From: Ornithinimicrobium sp.
GTDB taxonomy: Bacteria; Actinomycetota; Actinomycetes; Actinomycetales; Dermatophilaceae
Length of the DNA: 8,755 nucleotides
NCBI GenBank assembly: GCA_030145965.1
Contig: JASKZT010000005.1
Coordinates: forward strand, 1 to 8,755
Direction of reading: 5' to 3'
In this document: piece after piece, positions 1 to 5,682 of the stretch
Position numbering within the stretch: the first letter of the stretch is position 1
Layout: every line of letters starts with the position of its first letter
The notes under the pieces: model-generated
The model's input: only the letters and a program-made list of their open reading frames with translations
What the model was told of the DNA's origin: nothing
Databases searched by the model: none
Translations under genes and position numbers: made by a program

Positions 1-2
1 CC

Positions 3-350
3 ACGTGCGTCCGTCCGGCGTCGTCGACGCTGACGTACGTCTACGCCGAGCAGACGGCGGTGCTGGGTCCGCTGGCGACGTACGCCGAGCCCCACTCCTA
101 CGACCTGTGCGAGGAGCACGCGACGGGCCTCACGGCGCCGCGCGGCTGGGACGTCGTGCGCATCGAGCTGCCCGAGGGCCAGCCCCGCCCGCCGGTCGAC
201 GACCTCGCCGCCCTCGCCGACGCCGTCCGCGAGCACCGCGGCTCTGTGGTCCACGTCGAGGCCGGGGGCCGCGACGGCTCGGGCCACGCCGGCGCGACCG
301 TCACCGAGATCACCCGCCGCGGCCACCTGCGCGTCCTGCGCGACCGCTGA
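3..350 (+). CDS. DUF3499 family protein, 5'-truncated by the window edge
   Basis: The open frame enters from the left edge and stops with TGA at 348-350, leaving about 115 residues of a small actinobacterial protein of unknown function. The visible N-terminal part reads CVRPASSTLTYVYAEQTAVL, then GPLATYAEPHSYDLCEEHA. This is the conserved block of the DUF3499 family, whose Cys residues (one near codon 2, one in DLCEEH) and His look like a small zinc-ribbon site; that metal role is inference. The family's usual first Cys-containing residues lie off the window. The C-terminal half (RGWDVVRIE, then acidic, Pro- and Gly-rich sequence) is less conserved, as is usual. The GTG at 60 is internal and not the start. 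The gene sits 52 bp upstream of manB on the same strand, an arrangement known in other actinobacteria including mycobacteria. Family call is good; function unknown. Confidence 0.85.
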   Translation, partial: TCVRPASSTLTYVYAEQTAVLGPLATYAEPHSYDLCEEHATGLTAPRGWDVVRIELPEGQPRPPVDDLAALADAVREHRGSVVHVEAGGRDGSGHAGATVTEITRRGHLRVLRDR

Positions 351-388
351 GCCGACCCCGGCCCGACGGCGGCGTCCGGGCGCCTCGT

Positions 389-394
389 TAGTCT
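389..394 (+). promoter_or_regulatory. Candidate -10 box for a leaderless manB transcript
   Basis: TAGTCT matches the actinobacterial TAnnnT -10 consensus. It ends 8 nt before the GTG at 403, so transcription would begin at or next to that codon. There is no AGGAG-like sequence in the preceding 20 bp, which fits a leaderless start. No convincing -35 hexamer is seen. Seen: box and spacing; inferred: leaderless initiation. Confidence 0.55.
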
Positions 395-402
395 TGACTG
401 CT

Positions 403-1827
403 GTGAGCCCGGTCAACCTCTCCGACGTCGTCAAGGCCTACGACGTGCGCGGACTCGTCCCCGACCAGCTGGACGAGCGGGTGGTGCGCGCGCTCGGCTC
501 GGCCTTCGCCCAGGTCGTCGTCCTGCCCGAGGGGGAGGAGGGCGTCGTCGTCGGGCACGACATGCGCGAGTCCTCTCCGAGCCTTGCTCGCGCGTTCGCC
601 GCGGGGCTGGTCGGCTCCGGCGTCGACGTCACGATGATCGGCCTGTGCTCCACCGACGGGCTGTACCACGCCAGCGGGTCGCGGGGCCTGGCCGGGGCCA
701 TGTTCACCGCCAGCCACAACCCGGCGGGCTACAACGGCATCAAGCTCTGCCGCCGCGGGGCCAGGCCCGTCGGGCAGGACTCCGGGCTGGCCGAGGTCCG
801 GGACCTGGCCCAGTGGCTGCTCGACCGGGGCGGGCTGCACGACCTGCGGCTGCCGGGGCGGCCCGGCACCGTCTCGCACGCGGAGACGCTCGAGGACTAC
901 GCCGCCTACCTCCGCTCCCTCGTCGACCTGCGCGGCGTCCGCCCCCTCCGGGTCGTCGTCGACGCGGGCAACGGCATGGCGGGCCTGACGGTCCCCGCCG
1001 TGCTGGGCACCGGCGAGCTGCCCCTGGAGGTGGTGCCGCTCTACTTCGAGCTCGACGGCACCTTCCCCCACCACGAGGCCAACCCCCTGGTGCCGGAGAA
1101 CCTGCGCGACCTCCGGGCCGCCGTGCTCGAGCACGAGGCCGACCTCGGCCTGGCCTTCGACGGCGACGCCGACCGGTGCTTCCTCGTCGACGAGCGCGGG
1201 CGGGCCGTGGACCCGAGCACCGTGACCGCGCTCGTGGCGGACCGTGAGGTGGCCCGGGAGGTCGCCGCCGGCACCGATGCCGGCGACGTCGCGGTCGTGC
1301 ACGGCGCCATCGTCTCGCGCACCGTGCCCGAGACCATCGCCCGCGCCGGGGCGCGCGCCGTGCGGACCCGGGTGGGCCACAGCTTCGTCAAGGCCGTCAT
1401 GGCCGAGCACGAGGCCGTCTTCGGCGGCGAGCACTCTGCCCACTACTACTTCCGCGGCTTCTGGTACGCCGACACCGGGCTCCTCGCCGCCATGCACGTC
1501 CTCGCGGCGCTGGGGGAGCAGGACCGGCCGCTGTCCGAGCTGGTCGCGGGCTACGCCCGCTACGCCTCCTCGGGGGAGATCAACTCCACGGTGGCGGACG
1601 TCGCCGGGGCGACCGCCCGGGCCCGCGCCTGGGCGGAGGAGCAGGGCGCCCTCGCCGACACCCTGGACGGGGTGACGATGACGCGGGAGGGTGAGCCGAT
1701 GTGGTGGTTCTCCCTGCGCCCGAGCAACACCGAGCCGCTGCTGCGGCTCAACGTCGAGAGCGACGACCCGACCACGATGGAGACCGTCCGGGACACCGTC
1801 CTGCGACTGGTGCGACAGGAGAGCTGA
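403..1827 (+). CDS. manB: Phosphomannomutase/phosphoglucomutase (alpha-D-phosphohexomutase)
   Basis: This cytosolic, Mg-dependent enzyme interconverts hexose 6- and 1-phosphates (mannose and/or glucose), feeding GDP-mannose and nucleotide-glucose pools for envelope glycans. At 474 residues it has normal family length, and all four signature loops are intact: TASHNP at 102-107 with phosphoserine Ser104, the metal loop DGDADR at 253-258, the sugar-specificity loop GGEHS at 341-345, and the phosphate-binding loop RPSNTEP at 439-445. GGEHS followed by HYYFR is typical of the dual PMM/PGM group, but substrate preference cannot be fixed from sequence. I chose GTG 403 because it lies directly behind a TAGTCT -10 box and has no Shine-Dalgarno; an in-frame TTG at 394 would add three residues. 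Downstream genes follow after 1 and 13 nt, so they are probably co-transcribed. Confidence 0.95.
   Translation: MSPVNLSDVVKAYDVRGLVPDQLDERVVRALGSAFAQVVVLPEGEEGVVVGHDMRESSPSLARAFAAGLVGSGVDVTMIGLCSTDGLYHASGSRGLAGAMFTASHNPAGYNGIKLCRRGARPVGQDSGLAEVRDLAQWLLDRGGLHDLRLPGRPGTVSHAETLEDYAAYLRSLVDLRGVRPLRVVVDAGNGMAGLTVPAVLGTGELPLEVVPLYFELDGTFPHHEANPLVPENLRDLRAAVLEHEADLGLAFDGDADRCFLVDERGRAVDPSTVTALVADREVAREVAAGTDAGDVAVVHGAIVSRTVPETIARAGARAVRTRVGHSFVKAVMAEHEAVFGGEHSAHYYFRGFWYADTGLLAAMHVLAALGEQDRPLSELVAGYARYASSGEINSTVADVAGATARARAWAEEQGALADTLDGVTMTREGEPMWWFSLRPSNTEPLLRLNVESDDPTTMETVRDTVLRLVRQES
1817..1821 (+). promoter_or_regulatory. Shine-Dalgarno for the Trm112-like gene
   Basis: AGGAG lies inside the last codons of manB, 7 nt before the ATG at 1829. 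It fixes the short reading frame as a real translated gene, in contrast to the SD-less start of manB upstream. Confidence 0.7.
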
Positions 1828-1828
1828 C

Positions 1829-2038
1829 ATGGCACGTCCGGAGTACGAGCCCTGGGTGCGCGAGATCCTGCGCTGCCCGGTGGGGCGCCACCCCCTTCTC
1901 GACGTCGAGGACGAGGAGGGTCGCCCCGCCCTGCAGTGCGCCGAGGACTGCGACGGCCCGGGTCGCCGGCGCCGCTACCCCGTCACCGACGGGATCCCGG
2001 TGCTGCTCGCCGACGACGCGACCGTCGTCCAGGTCTGA
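1829..2038 (+). CDS. Trm112-like (UPF0434 family) small protein
   Basis: This 69-residue protein matches the Trm112/UPF0434 pattern: an N-terminal helix leading into ILRCP (13-17), a variable middle, a C-x3-C pair at Cys37 and Cys41, and the hallmark YPVTDGIPVLL at 50-60. Eukaryotic Trm112 is a zinc-containing activator of methyltransferases; the bacterial members have no settled role, so only the family is claimed. The first zinc motif is unusual: instead of CPxC it reads Cys16-Pro-Val-Gly-Arg-His21, so one classical ligand is missing and His21 may or may not replace it. The ATG lies 1 nt after the manB stop with AGGAG upstream, and the SIS gene follows after 13 nt, so it is placed inside a mannose/sugar-phosphate operon, as in related actinobacteria. 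Confidence 0.85.
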   Translation: MARPEYEPWVREILRCPVGRHPLLDVEDEEGRPALQCAEDCDGPGRRRRYPVTDGIPVLLADDATVVQV

Positions 2039-2051
2039 GAGGCTCGCGGCC

Positions 2052-3341
2052 ATGGCTCCCTACATCGACGAGGCCCTGCTCGACGACCCCGACGAGATGG
2101 GCCGCAAGGACTCCCGCGCGACCCTGCGGGCGCTCGCCTCGGCCGGCGCCCAGGTGCGCGAGGCCCTCCACCTGGCCCGGGAGGCCGGGATCGACCGGCT
2201 GGCCGACCAGGAGCGGCCCCGCTCGGTGCTCGTCGCCGCCATCGGCGGCAGCTCGATCGTCGCCGACGTGCTGGAGCTCCTGGCCGAGCCGGGCTCCCCG
2301 GTGCCGGTCCAGGCGCGCCGCAACCTGCCCCTGCCGGGGTGGGTCGGGCCGCTGGACCTCGTCGTGGCGGTGTCCCTCTCCGGGCGGGCACCCGGCCCCC
2401 TGGCGGTGGCCGCCGAGGCGGCCCGGCGCGGGGCCTCGCTCCTCACGGTCGGCCTCGACGACTCGCCGCTGGCCGACGTCAGCCGCCGGGCGCGGGGGAT
2501 CCACGTGGGCACGGGCCGTCAGCGCACGAGCTCGCGCACGTCGCTGTGGACCCTCCTCGCCCCCGTCCTCGTCGGCGCCGACCGCCTGGGCCTGCTCGAG
2601 GCCTCGGAGCGCTCGCTGGAGGCCGTCGCCGACCGCCTGGACGAGCGCGCGGAGGAGCTGCGGCCCTCCTCGGAGTCCTTCGTCAACCCCGCCAAGCTGC
2701 TCGCGGTCCAGCTCGCCGAGACCGTGCCGGTCGTCCTCGGCGACGGCCCGCTCGGCGGCGTGGCCGCCTCGCGCGCCTCCTCGATGCTGGCGCGCACCGC
2801 CCGCGTCCCGGCGCTGTGGGGTGAGCTGCCCGACGCCGCCAGCGGCATCGTGGCCTGCTTCGACGGCCCCTACACCGCCATCGGCGGGCGGCGCCCCGGC
2901 ACCTACGACGACGGCCGGATCCGCCTGGGCGACATCGACACGAGCGGCTGGGAGCCGCACCACTTCGCCGAGCCCGAGGGCGAGCTCATGGAGCGGGCGC
3001 GCGGGCCGCAGGGCGGCGGGGACCGCGACATCTTCGCCGACCCCTACCGCGACGGCCCGGCCCCGCCGCAGCTCGGCCTGCTCATGCTGCGCGACGCACC
3101 GGCGCAGACGCCGACGCGGGAGTCGGTCCAGGCCGAGACCCTCACCGACGCCGTCCTCACGACCGCCCGCGACGCCGGCGTCAAGGTCATGGAGGTCCGC
3201 GCCGGCACCGGCGACGCGGTCGTGCGGCTGGCCGACCACGTCGCGATGGTGGACTTCGCCGCGACCTACCTGGCCATCGGGCTCGGCCTGGACCCCTCGG
3301 TCAGCCCGCACGTGGCCGACCTGCGCGACCGCACCAGCTGA
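2052..3341 (+). CDS. SIS-domain protein of the phosphoglucose/phosphomannose isomerase family (TobH type)
   Basis: The 429-residue protein has two sugar-isomerase (SIS) lobes. IGGSS at 64-68 matches the phosphosugar-binding GGS loop, and VAVSLSG near residue 105 is a degenerate form of the VSxSG loop. The C-terminal segment from about 377 (KVMEVRAGTGD, VDFAATYLAIGLGLDPS) matches the bacterial PGI C-terminal domain. Archaeal relatives isomerise glucose-6-P and mannose-6-P to fructose-6-P using a Glu in an NEN-type motif and a His in an NHNE-type motif. The matching stretch here reads ARTARVPALW then GELPDAASG (247-265), with neither residue, so enzyme activity is doubtful and a binding or regulatory role is possible (inference from a remembered alignment). 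ATG 2052 has GAGAGG 9 nt upstream. It follows the Trm112-like gene by 13 nt, and manA, the usual next gene in actinobacteria, is absent here. Confidence 0.85.
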   Translation: MAPYIDEALLDDPDEMGRKDSRATLRALASAGAQVREALHLAREAGIDRLADQERPRSVLVAAIGGSSIVADVLELLAEPGSPVPVQARRNLPLPGWVGPLDLVVAVSLSGRAPGPLAVAAEAARRGASLLTVGLDDSPLADVSRRARGIHVGTGRQRTSSRTSLWTLLAPVLVGADRLGLLEASERSLEAVADRLDERAEELRPSSESFVNPAKLLAVQLAETVPVVLGDGPLGGVAASRASSMLARTARVPALWGELPDAASGIVACFDGPYTAIGGRRPGTYDDGRIRLGDIDTSGWEPHHFAEPEGELMERARGPQGGGDRDIFADPYRDGPAPPQLGLLMLRDAPAQTPTRESVQAETLTDAVLTTARDAGVKVMEVRAGTGDAVVRLADHVAMVDFAATYLAIGLGLDPSVSPHVADLRDRTS

Positions 3342-3353
3342 GGTGCACGCCGA

Positions 3354-3371
3354 GGCGCCCGCGGCCGCGCC
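3354..3371. terminator. Weak hairpin in the convergent gap (possible terminator)
   Basis: The 54-bp gap between the convergent SIS and permease stops holds GGCGC (3354-3358) facing GCGCC (3367-3371) around an 8-nt GC loop. The stem is short and there is no T-tract on either side. It could help end both transcripts, but in DNA this GC-rich such pairing arises easily by chance. Confidence 0.2.
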
Positions 3372-3395
3372 CTTGAGCGGGGCCGGGTCGGTGCC

Positions 3396-4766
3396 TCAGA
3401 CGACGGGCTCGGGGGCCTCGAGCACCTGGCGCAGCAGCGGCGCCGTCGCGGCCACCGAGCCGTGGACGACGAGGAGCCCGAGCACGAGGGAGCCGGCGAT
3501 CGCGGCCAGCGACAGCGGCGCCGTGAGCAGCGCCACGCCGGCCAGCGGCAGCACGAGCGCCACCCCGGCCCCGGCGGACACGGCGCACACCGCCACGAGC
3601 GGGCGCACGACCACCTGGCGGCGGGTGGACTCCAGCCGCGCCCGCGGGGTGCCGAGCCGGGCGAGGGCGACGTAGAGGTCGCGCCGGTCGAAGACCTCGG
3701 CCGCCGCGTGCACCGCGACCGACGCCGCGACCGTGACGAAGGACAGCGCGATCGTCAGGAGCAGCCCGGTGCGCATGTCGGCGGCGAGCAGGACGTCGGC
3801 CGGCGCCTCGACGCCGGCGGCGGTGGCGTCGGTCAGCGCCAGCCCCGTGCCGACGACCACGCCGGCGAAGGAGACCATCGCCACCCCGCCGACCTGGCGC
3901 CAGACGGCGCGGGGGTCGTCGAGGACGGTCCGCGCCGCGAGCAGCCGGGTCACGGCCCGCGGCCCCGCGCCGCCGCGCCGCAGCGAGACCCGGGCGACGA
4001 CCCGCAGCACCCAGGGCCCGACGACGTCCAGCACAGCCATGCCCGCGCCGAGCACCACGCCGACGAGCAGGACGAGCGCGACGAGCGACCCGGCCAGGCC
4101 GGCCATGCCGGCGACGGTGGACAGGAGGACCACCGCGACGACGGCGACGAGAGCGCGGACGGAGCGGGGGGTCCTGGGCAGCTGCCGGGTCCGGACCCCC
4201 AGCGGGGTGATGGCCACCCGGCGCAGGCCGAGGGCGGCCGCGCCGACCGCGGTGACGAGGAGGACGAGCACCGTGGCCAGGGCCACCGGCAGCGAGGGCA
4301 GGACGGCCGCGGCACCGATCGGGCCGCCGAGGAAGGGCACCAGCCCCACGAGCGGGGCCAGGGCCAGGTGCCCCAGGACGCCGAGCAGGACACCTGCGCC
4401 CGCCAGGCCGCCGGCCTCGAGGACGCTGAGCCGCACGAGCAGCGAGCGTGGGGCGCCGAGGAGACGGAGGGAGGAGAGCCGGGTGTCGCGCCGGCGGGTC
4501 GACAGGCGCACCGCGGAGCCGCACAGCGAGAGCAGCGGGACGGCGAGGATGACCAGCGCCACGACCGCCAGGCCGGCGTAGGCGCCCTGGTGGAACGGCT
4601 CGACGCCGTCCTCCGTGCCGAGCCGCAGGAAGAACTCGGCCCCGCCGGCGACGGTGAGGGTCAGCGCCGTGACCACCGTGAACGCCACGACCGGCAGCAC
4701 CTGGGCGAACCGGTCCTCCCGCCGCCCGCGCAGCAGGAGGGGTGCCAGCTCGCGCAGGCCGCTCAT
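3396..4766 (-). CDS. FtsX-like ABC transporter permease
   Basis: This integral membrane protein of 456 residues has about ten hydrophobic segments, near residues 22-44, 62-85, 117-138, 150-178, 205-250 (two), 295-315, 335-357 and 385-440 (two). It fits a duplicated FtsX-like permease: each half has a basic stretch followed by an RLLG- or RLGTPR-type loop (SLRLLGAPRSLL near 98-109 and ALARLGTPRARL near 369-380), where such permeases contact their ATPase. The extracytoplasmic loops are short, with no large MacB-type periplasmic domain. The substrate cannot be read from sequence; relatives export peptides, antibiotics or lipoproteins. Its ATG overlaps the ATPase stop as ATGA (4763-4766), indicating translational coupling and a stoichiometric complex. 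The two halves in one chain suggest that it works as a homodimer or as a single full-size permease. Confidence 0.88.
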   Translation of the reverse strand: MSGLRELAPLLLRGRREDRFAQVLPVVAFTVVTALTLTVAGGAEFFLRLGTEDGVEPFHQGAYAGLAVVALVILAVPLLSLCGSAVRLSTRRRDTRLSSLRLLGAPRSLLVRLSVLEAGGLAGAGVLLGVLGHLALAPLVGLVPFLGGPIGAAAVLPSLPVALATVLVLLVTAVGAAALGLRRVAITPLGVRTRQLPRTPRSVRALVAVVAVVLLSTVAGMAGLAGSLVALVLLVGVVLGAGMAVLDVVGPWVLRVVARVSLRRGGAGPRAVTRLLAARTVLDDPRAVWRQVGGVAMVSFAGVVVGTGLALTDATAAGVEAPADVLLAADMRTGLLLTIALSFVTVAASVAVHAAAEVFDRRDLYVALARLGTPRARLESTRRQVVVRPLVAVCAVSAGAGVALVLPLAGVALLTAPLSLAAIAGSLVLGLLVVHGSVAATAPLLRQVLEAPEPVV

Positions 4767-5557
4767 CGGCCCCGCCCCTCAGGCACGACCCGGCCGTCCA
4801 CGAGGTGGACGACCCGGTCGCACGACGCCGCGACGTCGCCGTCGTGGGTGACGACGACGAGGGTGCGCCCGCGGTCGCGGGTGGAGGCCAGCAGGGCGCT
4901 CATCACCTCGGCGCTCGTCCGGGAGTCCAGGGCTCCCGTCGGCTCGTCGGCGAACACGACGACGGGGTCGCCGACCTGCGCCCGGGCGATCGCGACCCGC
5001 TGCTGCTGCCCGCCGGAGAGCTGGCCCAGCCGCCGGTCTCCCAACCCGTCCAGCCCCAGCGCGGCCAGGCCGGCGCTCGCCCGGGCGGTGGCCGCTGCGC
5101 GCGCGGTGCCCGCCAGCATGAGCGGCAGCGCGACGTTCTCGGCCGCGGTGAGCTCGGGCAGCAGCAGGCCCTGCTGGAAGACGAAGCCGAAGCTGCGCAG
5201 CCGCACGGCGGCCCGCTGCTCCGCGTCCAGCCCGGCGAGGTCGACCCGGCCGTGGCGCGGGTCGTCGAGGACGACCGAGCCGGACTCGGGCTCGGTCACG
5301 CCGGACAGGCAGTGCAGCAGCGTGCTCTTGCCCGACCCGGAGGCACCGGTGACGGCCACGGCCTCGCCGGGGCGCAGGTCGATGGCCACGCCGCCGAGCG
5401 CCACGGTCTCGCCGTAGGTCCTGGTCAGCCCGCGGGCGGCCAGCGTGGAGGGGGGCGCGGAGCGGGCGGTGGGCGTCGGGGCCAGCGCCGAGCGGCGCAC
5501 GAGGGCGCGTCGTGGGGGCCGGGCGGGGGCGGTGGCGGTGGGGGTGCGATCGGTCAT
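4763..5557 (-). CDS. ABC transporter ATP-binding protein (MacB/LolD type)
   Basis: This cytosolic ATPase subunit pairs with the downstream FtsX-like permease. All nucleotide-binding motifs are present in order: Walker A GASGSGKST (71-79), Q-loop FQQ (127-129), signature LSGGQQQR (180-187), Walker B VVVFADEP (199-206) with catalytic Glu205, D-loop ALDS (209-212) and the switch His238 in THD. PTGALDS after Walker B is characteristic of the MacB/LolD/FtsE branch. The protein is 264 residues against roughly 220-240 for the branch, because a 38-residue Ala/Pro/Arg-rich, low-complexity N-terminal tail precedes the conserved LAARGLTRTYG block. The ATG at 5557 is supported by GAGGG 7 nt upstream, so the tail appears translated. 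No regulator gene lies beside the pair in the window; the substrate is unknown. Confidence 0.93.
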   Translation of the reverse strand: MTDRTPTATAPARPPRRALVRRSALAPTPTARSAPPSTLAARGLTRTYGETVALGGVAIDLRPGEAVAVTGASGSGKSTLLHCLSGVTEPESGSVVLDDPRHGRVDLAGLDAEQRAAVRLRSFGFVFQQGLLLPELTAAENVALPLMLAGTARAAATARASAGLAALGLDGLGDRRLGQLSGGQQQRVAIARAQVGDPVVVFADEPTGALDSRTSAEVMSALLASTRDRGRTLVVVTHDGDVAASCDRVVHLVDGRVVPEGRGR

Positions 5558-5564
5558 GGTGCCA

Positions 5565-5569
5565 CCCTC
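5565..5569 (-). promoter_or_regulatory. Shine-Dalgarno of the ABC ATPase
   Basis: On the minus strand GAGGG lies 7 nt before the ATG at 5557. It supports the long start, and so the 38-residue N-terminal extension, rather than a later start closer to the conserved ATPase core. Confidence 0.6.
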
Positions 5570-5582
5570 GCGGCGCCCGCCC

Positions 5583-5611
5583 GGATGGGACGTCCACCTG
5601 CCGTCCCATCC
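5583..5611. promoter_or_regulatory. Perfect 10-bp inverted repeat in the divergent gap; candidate operator
   Basis: GGATGGGACG (5583-5592) and CGTCCCATCC (5602-5611) are exact reverse complements around a 9-nt spacer. The left arm also contains the start of the small palindrome GGACGTCC (5588-5595). The repeat sits 26-54 bp ahead of the ABC ATPase start and 72-100 bp ahead of the kynA start, so it could be a dimeric repressor or activator site for either direction. No T-tract follows, so it is unlikely to be a terminator. A stem-loop in the 5' leader of the ABC mRNA is the alternative. Confidence 0.5.
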
Positions 5612-5670
5612 TGCCCGCGCCGGTGTCCGACCGTGGTCGCAGCCGCCGCGGGAGGGTGCCGCCCGTGTGC

Positions 5671-5676
5671 CAGACT
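5671..5676 (+). promoter_or_regulatory. Candidate extended -10 box for a leaderless kynA transcript
   Basis: CAGACT is one mismatch from TAnnnT and is preceded by TGC, giving a TGn extended -10. It ends 6 nt before the GTG at 5683, so transcription would begin at that codon, and there is no Shine-Dalgarno between them. This matches the arrangement at manB. No -35 element is evident. Confidence 0.55.
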
Positions 5677-5682
5677 CGACCC

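Noticed and set aside
388..1830. 480-residue open frame antisense to manB
   Set aside because: It is a shadow frame caused by the high GC content; its His/Gly/Val-rich composition resembles no family, while the plus strand encodes an intact mutase with all motifs.
3360..3369. Palindrome CGCGGCCGCG in the convergent gap
   Set aside because: It is a self-complementary GC stretch with no loop, expected often by chance at this base composition; I see no reason to assign it a function.
1936..3675. 579-residue out-of-frame plus-strand open frame over the SIS gene
   Set aside because: Its Pro/Arg/Ser/Ala-rich translation is typical of a +1 shadow in GC-rich DNA; the SIS frame has the family motifs and a ribosome site.
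3462..5417. 651-residue plus-strand open frame across the ABC genes
   Set aside because: Its composition is low-complexity (Arg, Gly, His, Asp, Gln), and the minus strand carries a complete ATPase and permease with conserved motifs.
5512..5682. Upstream in-frame extension of kynA
   Set aside because: The frame stays open to 5512, but that stretch overlaps the ATPase start region, has no family similarity, and the promoter box at 5671-5676 lies inside it.
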